Positions 41,880 through 52,800 of a stretch of DNA of 64,000 nt are shown piece after piece. The translations under genes were made by a program, and so were the position numbers. The stretch lies in contig DASXKV010000018.1 in assembly GCA_036496605.1 (NCBI GenBank), positions 149,599 to 213,598 of the forward strand. The letters are read 5' to 3'. How positions within the stretch are numbered: the stretch's first letter is position 1; the number at the start of each line of letters is the position of its first letter. The DNA comes from Gemmatimonadaceae bacterium (GTDB lineage: Bacteria; Gemmatimonadota; Gemmatimonadetes; Gemmatimonadales; Gemmatimonadaceae). A model generated the notes under the pieces. It was given only the letters and a program-made list of their open reading frames with translations, was not told the origin of the DNA and did not search any database.

Positions 41880-44497
41880 CGCGCAGAGCGTTGCAGGCAG
41901 AGAGCCGAGGGTTGTCGTCCCGAGCGATGTGGCGGATCTGGTTCTCGTTCATCGGCCTCCTATTCTCCTCCTCGCTTCCGGCACAATCAGTCGACGACGC
42001 GACGGAGATGTTGCGTTCCGGCAAATACCAGGACGCTGCCGCCGCCTTTGCGAAGGTGCCGGCGACGAACGAGGACTGGGTCGCGGCGCAGCGTGGACTC
42101 GTGAGGTCGCTCGTCGCCGTCGGGAAGTATGACGACGCCGAGGGCGCGGCACGCCGGGCGGCATCGTCGCCGAAGGGAGTCGAGCTTCAGAACACCCTGG
42201 GCGAAGTGTTGCACGCGCGCGGCAAGAACGCTGAGGCCGAGCAGGCCTTCGTACACGCCGCCGCGCGCGCGTCGGACAGCCTGACGGCAGCGCTCAATCT
42301 CGCGATCCTGCATTACGAGCGTGGTGATCGCGATCAGGCCATGAAGGAGTTCGACCGCTTCATCGACGTCTACAATCGAACCGGCGGCGCGTCGCTCTCG
42401 AGCGCCGACCTCACTGCCGTCGGCATCGCCTGTCGCTATCTCGGCGCGACCAATCCGCAGCTATTCAAGGATGCGCTCAAAGCGCTTGATCGGGCGATCC
42501 AGGAGGGCGCGGACACGCCGGATGGCGACGACGCGCGCATCGCGCTCGGAGAGATGTTTCTCGAGAAGTACAACAGCGCGGACGCGCAGAGCACCTTCGA
42601 CGAAGTGCTGCGTACCAACCCGTCGGATGCACGCGCGCTCCTCGGCGCGGCGAAGCGCCGCATCTTCGACGGCGCGTCGAACGCCGACTCGCTCGTCCGG
42701 GCCGCGCTCAAGGTGAATCCGAACGACGCGGCGGCGCATGTCTTCAGCGCCGAGTTGCATCTGGACCTCGAGGAGTACGCCGACGCGCAGCGAGAGGTGG
42801 ATCGCGCGCTGGCGGTGAATCCGACGCTTTCCGAGGCGCTCGCCGTGCGCGCCGCGGTGCGCTATCTCGTCGGCGATCAGGCGGGGTTCGACACGGCGAA
42901 GCGTCAGGCGCTCGCCGCCAACCCACGCGACGCGGAGCTCTACAATACGCTCGCCGAGCTCTCGTCCCGCGTTAGGCTGTATCGCGAAGCAGCCGATTTT
43001 GCGAAGCAGGCGCTCGCGCTCGACGCGAAGAGCTGGCGTGGCTTCGGCTTGTTGGGCATGAACGAGTTGCGGCTCGGACAGATTGCGGACGGCCGCAAGG
43101 ACCTCGAGACGTCGTTCAAGGGCGATCCCTACAACGTCTGGATCAAGAACACGCTCGATCTGCTCGATACGTTCAAGAACTACGACGAGATCAAGACGGA
43201 TCATTTCGTCTTCATGATCGAGAAGGACGAATCGGCGTTGCTGGAGCCGTACGTGGCGGAGCTCGGCGAGGCGGCGTATGCGCGCTTCGCGTCGACGTAT
43301 AAGTACACACCGCCGCCGCCGATCCGGATCGAGGTCTATCGCAGCCATGCCGATTTCTCCGTGCGCACGGTGGGGCTCGCCGGGCTTGGCGCGTTAGGCG
43401 TGAGCTTCGGAACGACGCTCGCCTTCGACTCACCGGCCGCGAAGGACGCGGGACCTTTCAATTGGGGCTCGACGGTTTGGCATGAGCTTGCTCATACGTT
43501 CACGTTAGGCTCCACCGATCACCGAATTCCAAGGTGGTTGTCGGAGGGCCTGTCCGTCTACGAAGAGCATCGCGCGCGGAAGGGCTGGGGCTTCGACGTG
43601 ACGCCGTCGTTCCTCGATGCATACCGCAAGAAAAAGCTCGTCTCGGTGAGCCGGATGAACGACGGGTTCATGCACCCGGCGTATCCGGAACAGGTGATGT
43701 TCTCGTATTACCAGGCGTCGCTCGTGTGCGACCTCATCGCGCGTGATTACGGAGAGCCAGCGATTCAGCGCATGCTGCAGGCGTACAAGGCAGGGCAGCC
43801 GACAGATGCGGTGTTCAAGAATGTGCTGAACACCGACATGGCGACGTTCGATCGCAAATTCGACGCGTACATGCGCGAACGTTTCGCGACGCCGCTCGCC
43901 GGCCTCGACGCGTACCGCGTCAAGATGATGGAAGCGCGGGCGCTGATGCAGAGCAATCAGACCGACGCCGCGGTCGCGTCGCTCGAGCGAGCGAAGGCAC
44001 TGTTTCCGCAGTACGGCGGCGACGACGGTCCGAGCTGGGCGTTGGCGCAGATCTACATCAAGCGAGGCGACACGCAGCGCGCGGCGGAGGAGCTGAAGCA
44101 AGTCGTCGCTTCGAACGAAGCGAACTATCAGGCGGAGATCGCGCTCGCGGATGCCCTGACGAAGCTCGGCGACGCGAAGGGCGCAGCGGGGGCGCTCGAG
44201 GCGGCGATCTACATCAATCCGTTCGATATGGTGGTGCACCAGAGTCTGGCCGAGCTGGCGAGGACGACGGGTGACAAGCGACTGGCGGTGCGCGAGCGGC
44301 GTGCAGTCGTCGCGCTCGCACCTGTCGATCGGCCGGAGGCACTGTATGAGCTGGCCGTGGCGTATCGCGAGGCCGGCGACTCGGTGCAGGCACGACGTGC
44401 AATCCTTCGTGCGCTCGAGGATGCGCCTAACTTCGAGAAGGCACAGACGCTCCTGTTGGTGATCCACGAGGAGCGGACGGGAGGGAGAAAGCCATGA
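41876..44497 (+). CDS. TPR-repeat protein with peptidase MA-like (gluzincin) domain (operon gene 3)
   Basis: 873 residues from GTG 41876 (GGAGGGA upstream; GTGA overlap with gene 2); ATG 41927 is an alternative that yields a shorter signal peptide ending SSLPAQ. Residues about 35-440 are TPR-type helices (for example ALNLAILHYERGDRDQAMKEF). The peptidase MA domain holds H536-E-L-A-H540 followed by WLSEGLSVYEEH, whose Glu fits the third gluzincin ligand. More TPRs follow to about residue 860. Proteins of this type are exported or lipid-anchored and could be a real zinc protease with protein-binding arms. The first 12 codons lie in another heptad stretch. Confidence 0.87.
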   Translation: MTRRALQAESRGLSSRAMWRIWFSFIGLLFSSSLPAQSVDDATEMLRSGKYQDAAAAFAKVPATNEDWVAAQRGLVRSLVAVGKYDDAEGAARRAASSPKGVELQNTLGEVLHARGKNAEAEQAFVHAAARASDSLTAALNLAILHYERGDRDQAMKEFDRFIDVYNRTGGASLSSADLTAVGIACRYLGATNPQLFKDALKALDRAIQEGADTPDGDDARIALGEMFLEKYNSADAQSTFDEVLRTNPSDARALLGAAKRRIFDGASNADSLVRAALKVNPNDAAAHVFSAELHLDLEEYADAQREVDRALAVNPTLSEALAVRAAVRYLVGDQAGFDTAKRQALAANPRDAELYNTLAELSSRVRLYREAADFAKQALALDAKSWRGFGLLGMNELRLGQIADGRKDLETSFKGDPYNVWIKNTLDLLDTFKNYDEIKTDHFVFMIEKDESALLEPYVAELGEAAYARFASTYKYTPPPPIRIEVYRSHADFSVRTVGLAGLGALGVSFGTTLAFDSPAAKDAGPFNWGSTVWHELAHTFTLGSTDHRIPRWLSEGLSVYEEHRARKGWGFDVTPSFLDAYRKKKLVSVSRMNDGFMHPAYPEQVMFSYYQASLVCDLIARDYGEPAIQRMLQAYKAGQPTDAVFKNVLNTDMATFDRKFDAYMRERFATPLAGLDAYRVKMMEARALMQSNQTDAAVASLERAKALFPQYGGDDGPSWALAQIYIKRGDTQRAAEELKQVVASNEANYQAEIALADALTKLGDAKGAAGALEAAIYINPFDMVVHQSLAELARTTGDKRLAVRERRAVVALAPVDRPEALYELAVAYREAGDSVQARRAILRALEDAPNFEKAQTLLLVIHEERTGGRKP
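41881..41915. repeat. Short heptad stretch at the 5' end of operon gene 3
   Basis: Words GCGCAGA, GCGTTGC, AGGCAGA, GAGCCGA, GGGTTGT; a single arm, in frame with the extended N-terminus. Confidence 0.45.
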
Positions 44498-45366
44498 CCG
44501 GTCGAGGGCAGAAGGTTGGGGGCCGGGCGTGGAGTGCGGTGAGCAGAGCGTGCCGCCGAAGCCCGTGGTCGCTTCTCATTGCGGCGGTTGCTCTCAACGC
44601 TCCGCCCTCTACCCTCCACGCTCAACGCCGCATGATGGGCTACTTCGGCGACCCTAACGAGTACTACGTGCCGCCGGCGTTTCATGGCAATGCGAAGTAC
44701 GACGGGCGGTTCACCTTCGCGCGCATCAAATACCGCGGCTACGCGCACTTCACGGATGAAGGACCGGGGTGGTCGCACGACTATCCGCGCTCGGACGTTC
44801 ACTTCATGAAGATCATGCGCGAGTTGACGGCGCTCCACCCATTCGTGCAGCGTGGCGACATCGTTGGCGGGAACATCTTCGCGCTCGACGATCCGGAGCT
44901 GCTGAAATACCCCGTCGCATACTTCTCCGAACCCGGCGGCTGGACGCCGAACGACAAGGAGGTCGCCGGGTTCCGGAATTACCTCCTCAAGGGCGGCTTT
45001 GTCATCTTCGATGACTTCGGCGAGATGCGCGGCTTCGACCAGGGCGACTGGCTGAACACGGTGACACAGATGCAACGGGTGCTGCCGGGGTATCAGCTCG
45101 TTAGGCTCGATGCAAGTCACCCGATCTTCCATTCCTTCTTCGACGTCAGCCTCGACATCATCGCCCGCACGTACCGTGGAATTCCGGCGTACTACGGCAT
45201 CTACGAGAACAACGATCCGAAACGCCGTCTGATCGCGATCCTGAATTACAACAACGACATTGGTGAATACTGGGAATTCTCGGACGAAGGTTTCGATCCG
45301 ATTGCGCTTACGAACGAAGCGTACAAGCTGGGCGTGAACTACGTGATCTATGCGCTCACTCACTGA
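44494..45366 (+). CDS. Exported DUF4159-domain protein (operon gene 4)
   Basis: 290 residues, ATG overlapping gene 3's stop. Residues 1-45 form a long basic plus hydrophobic signal segment encoded by heptad words (SLLIAAVALNAPPSTLHAQ at its end). The body is DUF4159: FTFARIKYRGYAHFTDEGPG, SDVHFMKIMRELTAL, GDIVGGNIFALDDPELLKYPVAYFSEPG, GFVIFDDFGEMRG, and SHPIFHSFFDVSL. DUF4159 proteins co-occur with MoxR, DUF58 and BatA genes; the fold is Rossmann/glutaminase-like but no enzyme activity is known. Exported to the periplasm. Confidence 0.87.
   Translation: MTGRGQKVGGRAWSAVSRACRRSPWSLLIAAVALNAPPSTLHAQRRMMGYFGDPNEYYVPPAFHGNAKYDGRFTFARIKYRGYAHFTDEGPGWSHDYPRSDVHFMKIMRELTALHPFVQRGDIVGGNIFALDDPELLKYPVAYFSEPGGWTPNDKEVAGFRNYLLKGGFVIFDDFGEMRGFDQGDWLNTVTQMQRVLPGYQLVRLDASHPIFHSFFDVSLDIIARTYRGIPAYYGIYENNDPKRRLIAILNYNNDIGEYWEFSDEGFDPIALTNEAYKLGVNYVIYALTH
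44497..44634. repeat. Second heptad hairpin encoding a signal peptide
   Basis: Words GGTCGAG, GGCAGAA, GGTTGGG, GGCCGGG, CGTGGAG, TGCGGTG, AGCAGAG, then CTCTCAA, CGCTCCG, CCCTCTA, CCCTCCA, CGCTCAA on the right. It shares CCCTCTA and CGCTCAA with the array at 40.9 kb. Confidence 0.7.
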
Positions 45367-45367
45367 G

Positions 45368-45445
45368 AGTGGTGGTTGGTGGTTGGTCGTTCGCCAGCAG
45401 CCAACCACCAACCGCCAACACTAATCACCAACCACCAACCACCTC
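45368..45445. repeat. TTGGTGG-type heptad hairpin before the MoxR gene
   Basis: Words TGGTGGT, TGGTGGT, TGGTCGT, TCGCCAG on the left; CAGCCAA, CCACCAA, CCGCCAA, CACTAAT, CACCAAC, CACCAAC, CACCTCT on the right. It fills the whole gap between the DUF4159 and MoxR genes and leaves no room for a Shine-Dalgarno. Confidence 0.85.
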
Positions 45446-45446
45446 T

Positions 45447-46481
<1,035 letters not shown>

Positions 46482-46573
46482 GAAGGGGTTAGGGGCTAGG
46501 GGAATAGGGGCTCGGCCCTACGCTCCACTACGCCTAACCCCTACCCTAGCCCCTAGACTCTAGGCTCTAGCCT
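46482..46573. repeat. GGGGTTA-type heptad hairpin before the DUF58 gene
   Basis: Left words GAAGGGG, TTAGGGG, CTAGGGG, AATAGGG, GCTCGGC; right words CGCCTAA, CCCCTAC, CCTAGCC, CCTAGAC, TCTAGGC, TCTAGCC. Four G4 tracts with 3-4-base loops (46485-46510) fit a canonical G-quadruplex. The DUF58 ATG is four bases after the array, with no Shine-Dalgarno. Confidence 0.88.
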
Positions 46574-46577
46574 TCAT

Positions 46578-47576
46578 ATGACTTCCCTTCAACCCACTGC
46601 CTCCACTCGGCTGATCGATCCGACCGTGCTTGCACGGATCGGCGATCTCGAGTTGGTCGCACGCGTTGTCGTCGAGGGGATGATCAACGGGCTGCATCGC
46701 TCGCCGCATCTCGGGTCATCGATGGATTTCGCCGAGCATCGCGCGTACATGCCTGGAGACGACATCCGGCGCATCGACTGGAAGCTGTTCGCGCGAAGCG
46801 ATCGGCACTTCATCAAGGAGTTCGAGGCGGACACGAATACCAACTTCACGGTGCTCGTGGATACGTCGCCGTCCATGTACTACGGCGGCTCGACCGAGAA
46901 TGGAGTGACGCGATCGTTGAGCAAGCTCGATTACGCGCGATATCTCGCCGCCTGTCTCGTGTATCTCGCGAGCACGCAGCGCGATCGTGTCGGGCTCGTA
47001 ACCTTCGATCGTGAGATCCGCGAGTTCGTGCCTCCTTCCGCGAAGCATCTGAATATCGTTTTGCATACGCTCGACCGGTTAGGGAACGCGCCGATGCCGA
47101 CCGATGTCGGCGGTGGCGCGTCGCCTAACGGCGATCGAATCAGGCCGCCGGTACTGGCCGAGGTCACTCGGCGCATCGGCGAATCCTTCCGGCGACGCTC
47201 GATCGTGCTCCTGATCTCCGATCTCTATGAGGAGCCCAAAGCCGTGCTCGATGCGCTCGCGTACATACGGGGCAAGGGGAACGACGTGATCGTGTTCCAT
47301 TTGCTCGATCGCCGCGAGCTCGAGTTTCCATTCACCGACAGCGCGAACTTCGTGGATCTCGAGACGGGCGAGCGGATGCCGGTCATTCCCGATTATCTCC
47401 GCGCGCAGTACCGCGCACTCGTCGCCGAGCACGTCGCGAGTCTGGGCCGCGTGCTCGGTGAAAATCGCGTCGACTACGCGCTCTTCGATACGAGCAAGCC
47501 TCTGGATCATGCACTGTTTCGTTTTCTCTCGAACCGCGAGCGGATGCGGCAAGCACGAATGACGTCGAGGGCTTAG
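46578..47576 (+). CDS. DUF58-domain protein (operon gene 6)
   Basis: 332 residues. The DUF58 core is clear: EGMINGLHRSPHLGSSMDFAEHR, MPGDDIRRIDWKLFARSDRHFIKEFEAD and VLVDTSPSMYYGG with a VWA-like DxSxS. A long C-terminal Rossmann-like half follows (IVLLISDLYEEPKAVLDALAY). DUF58 proteins are cytoplasmic or membrane-associated partners of MoxR ATPases. The position between MoxR and BatA genes is the standard one. Confidence 0.93.
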   Translation: MTSLQPTASTRLIDPTVLARIGDLELVARVVVEGMINGLHRSPHLGSSMDFAEHRAYMPGDDIRRIDWKLFARSDRHFIKEFEADTNTNFTVLVDTSPSMYYGGSTENGVTRSLSKLDYARYLAACLVYLASTQRDRVGLVTFDREIREFVPPSAKHLNIVLHTLDRLGNAPMPTDVGGGASPNGDRIRPPVLAEVTRRIGESFRRRSIVLLISDLYEEPKAVLDALAYIRGKGNDVIVFHLLDRRELEFPFTDSANFVDLETGERMPVIPDYLRAQYRALVAEHVASLGRVLGENRVDYALFDTSKPLDHALFRFLSNRERMRQARMTSRA

Positions 47577-47578
47577 TC

Positions 47579-49729
47579 GTGTCGTTCCTGGCTCCTCTCT
47601 TTCTCGCTGGCCTTGGCGCCCTCTCCATCCCGGTATTGATCCACCTGATCAACCGGGAGCGGCGCGAAGTCGTGCCGTTCCCGTCGTTGATGTTCCTGCA
47701 ACGTATTCCGTATCGATCGGTGCGCCGACAGAAGCTGCGCCACCTTCTGCTGCTCACGCTGCGCTGCCTTGCGCTCGCGATCGTAGTCATGGCCTTTGCA
47801 CGTCCCTTCATTCGGCGGGAGGGCGCGGTGCGCGCCGCAGGCGCGGGAGCGCGTGAGCTCGTCGTCCTCGTCGACCGGTCGTACAGCATGGGCGCCGGCG
47901 ATCATTGGTCGCGCGCACAGACGGCGGCGCGGCGTGCCGTGGCGTCGCTCGGCGCGACCGACCGGGCAACGATCGTCGCTTTCGACGACGATGCGGCCGC
48001 CGTCACGCCGCCGACGCACGACGTCGCGACGCTCGATGCCGCCATCGGTGCGTTGCGCCCGAGCTCGGAGGCGACTCGTTATGCACCACCACTCAAGCTC
48101 GCCTCGCAGATCCTCGCCGGATCGAATCTGCCGCGCCGCGAAGTCGTGCTGATCACCGATTTCCAGCGGTTGGGCTGGACGGTGCGCGACGAGATCTCCT
48201 TTCCCGCTGGAACGACAATCACCAACGTCGACGTCGCCGCCGGTGACTCCGGGCTCGCAAATGCCGCCGTCGCCGACGTCAACATTCAGCGCAGTGAAGG
48301 CGTGCGCGACCGTGCAACCATCGCCGCACGCCTAACGAACACCGCCGCCGCCGCGCTCGACAACGTCGACGCAACGCTCGAGCTCAACGGTCGCGTCGCC
48401 GAGACGAAGCGGGTCGCGATTCCGGCTCACGGGGCGAGCCAGGTGCGATTCGCGCCGATCGCGATTCCGAGTGGCACGTCGACCGGACTCGTGCGCCTCG
48501 TCGTGCCGGCGACGAACACGCGCGCCGACCAACTCGGCGCCGACGATAAGTACTATTTCACCATCGCGCCGGAGGCAGGCGTGTCGGTGCTTCTCGTCGA
48601 GCCCTCGGCGCCGCGCGCGAATCAGAGCCTCTATGTGACGCGCGCGCTCGCCATCGGCGATCGGCCGTCATTCCGCATCGACGTGAGGAAGACCGGCGGC
48701 CTCGCCCCGGCCGATCTCGACGGACGCTCCCTGATCATCTTCGACGAGGTGCCGCCACCGGTCGGCGACGGCGCGGCGCGGCTCCGTGACTTCATCAATA
48801 GCGGTGGCGGCGTGTTGATCGTCGCCGGCGACCAATTGCCGGCGAACGCGTGGCAGGGCGAGTGGACCAACGATCTGCCTGGCCCGATCGGCGCGGTGGT
48901 CGACCGTGCCGGCGACGCCGGCGGCACGCTCGCGTGGATCGACTACGATCATCCCGTGTTCGACGTCTTCAATGCCCCGCGCTCCGGCGACTTCGCCACC
49001 GCGCGCTTCCTGCGCTACCGTCGCCTAACGGTTCGCGCCGACAGCGGGACAAAGCGCGCCGGTGGCGTGGCTGACTCGGCCTCCGGATTGCACGTGCTGG
49101 CCCGCTTCGACGACGGCGCGCCGGCGCTCGTCGAGCATCGCGTCGGCCGCGGGAAAGTATTGGTATGGGGATCGACGCTCGACAGCTACTGGAATGATCT
49201 TGCGCTGCAGCCTGTCTTTCTCCCATTCGTTCAGCAGGTCGCGAAGTACGCCGGCCGATACAGCGGCGCGCGGTCCTGGTTCACGGCTGGTGAGGTATTG
49301 GATCTCTCGCGGCACGCCGAACTGTCCGGCGCGAGCCAGAGAGCTGGCCAGGGCGCGATCGTGGTCGAAGCGCCCTCGGGTGCCAAGACGCGATTGCCGT
49401 CGTCTAACGAAGGGCTGGTGCCGTTGCACGAGCAGGGCTTTTACGAGATTCGTCCGGAGGGTGCGGGGCGTGGCATGGGACAGCGGCTGGCCGTCAATCT
49501 CGATCCCGCGGAAGCGAATCTTGCACGCATCGATCCCGAGGAGTTGAAAGCGTCGGTTCTGGCCGGTGGAAACGTAGGCGCCTCGACCGGTGCAATCGCC
49601 GCCGATGCGCCGAGCCGCGAAGATACGGAGCGCCGACAAACGATCTGGTGGTATCTGCTCGCGCTCGCCGGCGTATTACTCGCGACCGAGACGTTGATGT
49701 CGAATCGATTGTCGAGACGAAGTGCATGA
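47579..49729 (+). CDS. BatA/VWA-domain membrane protein (operon gene 7)
   Basis: 716 residues from GTG 47579. The N-terminus is the BatA family module: MSFLAPLFLAGLGALSIPVLIHLINRERREVV, then VRRQKLRHLLLLTLRCLALAIVVMAFARPF with two membrane helices. A VWA-type domain (VVLVDRSYSMGAGDHW) extends to about residue 230, then a beta-rich region and a C-terminal membrane helix (WWYLLALAGVLLATETLM, residues about 690-707). BatA-type proteins are proposed periplasmic-facing partners of MoxR in stress or envelope assembly. The stop is followed by a heptad element, then the DUF4175 gene. Confidence 0.92.
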   Translation: MSFLAPLFLAGLGALSIPVLIHLINRERREVVPFPSLMFLQRIPYRSVRRQKLRHLLLLTLRCLALAIVVMAFARPFIRREGAVRAAGAGARELVVLVDRSYSMGAGDHWSRAQTAARRAVASLGATDRATIVAFDDDAAAVTPPTHDVATLDAAIGALRPSSEATRYAPPLKLASQILAGSNLPRREVVLITDFQRLGWTVRDEISFPAGTTITNVDVAAGDSGLANAAVADVNIQRSEGVRDRATIAARLTNTAAAALDNVDATLELNGRVAETKRVAIPAHGASQVRFAPIAIPSGTSTGLVRLVVPATNTRADQLGADDKYYFTIAPEAGVSVLLVEPSAPRANQSLYVTRALAIGDRPSFRIDVRKTGGLAPADLDGRSLIIFDEVPPPVGDGAARLRDFINSGGGVLIVAGDQLPANAWQGEWTNDLPGPIGAVVDRAGDAGGTLAWIDYDHPVFDVFNAPRSGDFATARFLRYRRLTVRADSGTKRAGGVADSASGLHVLARFDDGAPALVEHRVGRGKVLVWGSTLDSYWNDLALQPVFLPFVQQVAKYAGRYSGARSWFTAGEVLDLSRHAELSGASQRAGQGAIVVEAPSGAKTRLPSSNEGLVPLHEQGFYEIRPEGAGRGMGQRLAVNLDPAEANLARIDPEELKASVLAGGNVGASTGAIAADAPSREDTERRQTIWWYLLALAGVLLATETLMSNRLSRRSA

Positions 49730-49803
49730 TTGGTAGTTGGCGGTTCGTGGTTGGTGATTGGTGACGGAAGCAACCAGCAACCAGCGACCAACCACCAGCA
49801 ACA
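49730..49803. repeat. TTGGTGA-type heptad hairpin between operon genes 7 and 8
   Basis: Words TTGGTAG, TTGGCGG, TTCGTGG, TTGGTGA, TTGGTGA on the left; AACCAGC, AACCAGC, GACCAAC, CACCAGC on the right. It occupies the entire gap, but the next gene has its own downstream start with a good Shine-Dalgarno. Confidence 0.85.
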
Positions 49804-49839
49804 GTGAACGACCCGCGACGAACAACGGAGGTCGATCGC

Positions 49840-52800
49840 ATGGAATCCACACATCCGCTGCCAAGCGATAGCACCCGCCTAACGGGCGTCGTGCACGGCG
49901 TGCGCGATCGATGGCGGCTGAAGCGGGCGCTGCGCGGCGCGAGCATTGTCGTCGCCGCGGCCTTTGTTCTGCTTGCCGGCTCCGCGTTCATCCTCGCGAA
50001 GCTGCACGATGGCGGCACGGCACTCACGGTCGCGCGCGTCATCGTGTTGTTCATCGTTGCGGCGCTGGCCATCGTGTTCGTTGTCGTGCCGATGCTCCCT
50101 GTGCGCCGACCGAGTGATCGCCGCGTTGCGCTGTACCTCGAGGAGCATGCGCCCTCGCTCGACGCCGCGGTGCTCACCGCGGTCGAGCTGCAGGAGCTCG
50201 AGGCCAATCGGGAAAAAGCAGACGCGGTGCGCGCGCGCCGGCCCGTTTCCCCCACGTTGTTGACGCACCTCACCCGCATCGCGCTCGAGCGCGTGCACAC
50301 GATCGACGACGGACGCCATGTCGACGAGCGGGAGTTGCACCTCAGCGCCGGCATCCTTGCGGGCGTCGCCGGCGTCGCGTTGCTCGTGACGCTGCTCGGC
50401 CCCGCGACAATGCGTCACGGCATGGGGCTCATGCTCGTGCCGTGGGATCGCGCGCACGCCGCCGAGGCGTACGCGATCAGCGCCGAGCCGGGAAACATCA
50501 CGGTCGCTCGCGGCGGCGATTTGTTGATCGCGGCGCAGTTGCGCGGCTTCCAGTCCGACGAGGTCGACCTGCTCGTTAGGCAGAAGGATTCCACGACCTG
50601 GCAGCGCCTGACGATGGCGCTCGACAGCGTCGGCAAGTTCGCCGGCCGCTACACCTTCCGGTTGTTCGACATCGCCGCGCCGATGGACTACGTCATCGAA
50701 TCGAACGGCGTCCGGTCCCCGGGCTATCACATCGACGTCGCCGACGTCCCCTACACCAAGAAGCTGGGGCTCGACTATCGCTTTCCGTCGTATACGGGCC
50801 TGGTGCCGCAGGCGGTCGAAGAGGGCGGCGACATTGCCGCCGTGAAGGGTACGCAGGTTCGCGTCCGGGTGACGACGACGGTGCCCGCTCGCGGTGGGCG
50901 GCTGATCGTCGAACGGGGCGAGCACACCGATACCGTTCCGCTCGCGCCGCAGACCGACGGAACCCTCGGCGGGTCTTTGCGCGTGGACGCGGCCGGGTTC
51001 TACAAGGTCGAGCTCACCGCCCAGGATGGCCGCATTTTCCCGGGTTCGCTCGACTACACGATCGACGCGCTGCCCGATCGTCCGCCGACGATCGTCTTCA
51101 CCAAGCCGGGCCGTGACGAGAAAGTACTAAACGTCGACGAGGTATACGCGGAGGTCCAGGCGGACGACGATTACGGCGTGCAGAAGCTCGAGCTCGTGTA
51201 TTCGGTCAACGGCGGGGCCGAGAAGACCGAGCCGCTCTACAACGCAACGCGACGCACGCCGCAGATGACGGCTGCCCACACCTTCTCGCTCGAGGATTTC
51301 AAGCTCCAGCCGGGGGACGTCGTGTCGTACTACGCGCGAGCGACCGACAACGACGCGGTGAGCGGCGCGAAAACCGCCACGACGGACATTTACTTCCTCC
51401 AGGTGCGTCCCTTCGAGCAGGAGTACAAGCAGGATCAAGGCGGCGGCGGCGGTGGCGGTGGTGGCAGTGACGACGCCGGCCAACTGTCGGAGCAGGAGCG
51501 CCAGATCATCGCGGGCACGTTCAACACGATGCGCGATCAGGCGTCGAAGCAGACGAAGGACCTCCAGGAAGACCTGTCGACGCTGCGCGTCTCGCAACAG
51601 AAGCTGCGCGGTCAGGCCGAGGAGCTCGCGCGACGCATCGTCGATCGTGGCATTGCCGCGCGCGACAGCAACTTCGCGAAGATCGCCGAGATCCTGAACA
51701 AGGCAACGCCAATCATGGACACGGCCGAGAAGCATCTCGCCGACGGCAACGCGCAGACGGCGCTCGCGCCCGAGCAGCGCGCGCTCCAGCAGCTGCAGCG
51801 CGCCGAGGCGGTGTTCCGGAATGTGCGCGTGAGCATGGGCGGTGGTGGTGGTGGTGGTGGAGCGAGCTCACAACGTGCGCAGGATCTTGCGGATCTGTTC
51901 GAGCTGAATCGTGATAAGTTGCGAAACCAGTACGAGAGCGTGCAGCGCGGTCGCGAGCAGCAGCAGCAGTCGGATCAACAGATCGACGAAACGGCGGACA
52001 AGCTCAAGCGGCTCGCGGCGCGAATGCAGCAGGAGAACGAACGGGCGCAGCGAAAAGCCGACAGCCTCGGTCAACGCATGGGCGCGTCCGGCTCGTCGGG
52101 CGGCGCAGCGCAGCGTCAGATGGCACAGGAAGCAGAGGAGGCCGCGCGGCAGCTCGAGCGTCTCGCGCGTGAAAAGGCGGAACAGCAGCGCCAGGAAAGC
52201 GGGAACGGGTCCCAACAGAACAATTCATCATCGTCGTCCTCATCCTCCGCGCGCTCGAGTCAGTCGTCGTCGGCCAGCTCACCAGCGCAGCAGCGAGAGC
52301 AGCGCGCGCTCGAGGAGGCGGCGCGTCGCTTGCGAGACGCGGCGGACGCAATGCGCCGATCGGCGAGCGGGAGCACCTCGTCCCAGCAAGCGGCGACCGA
52401 CGCGGCCGCGGCGCAGCAGCGAATCGACGAGGCGCGTCGATTACTCGAGGAGCAGCGCTCGGGTCGTCTCGAGCGCGACGTCCAGGACGTGCTGCAGAGC
52501 GCGAAGGATCTCGGGCGTCAGGAGCAGCAGGTCGGCAGTGACGTCGGCAAGCTGTGGGAGAATGCAAATGCGCAACAGCGCGCGCAGCAGCTGCAGTCGC
52601 TGACGGAGCGAAAGGGTCAGATGGCCGATCAGCTGCGCGATCTCAAGTCGCGCATGGACAAACTCTCGCTCGATTCGCGTCGCGAGAACAAGGAGGCTGC
52701 GAACGGCCTTGCCGAGGCGTCGAAGACGATACGCGATCGCAAGACGGAGGAAAAGATTCGCAACTCGCAAGGCGCGATGCGTTACGCCGGTCCGGACTAT

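Noticed and set aside
42461..44467. Two long minus-strand ORFs inside the TPR-gluzincin gene
   Set aside because: Both are antisense to TPR helices; the coding strand has motif-level support and the antisense does not.
49879..50925. Minus-strand ORF of 348 codons inside the DUF4175 gene
   Set aside because: No start context and no domain; explained by GC-skewed third positions.
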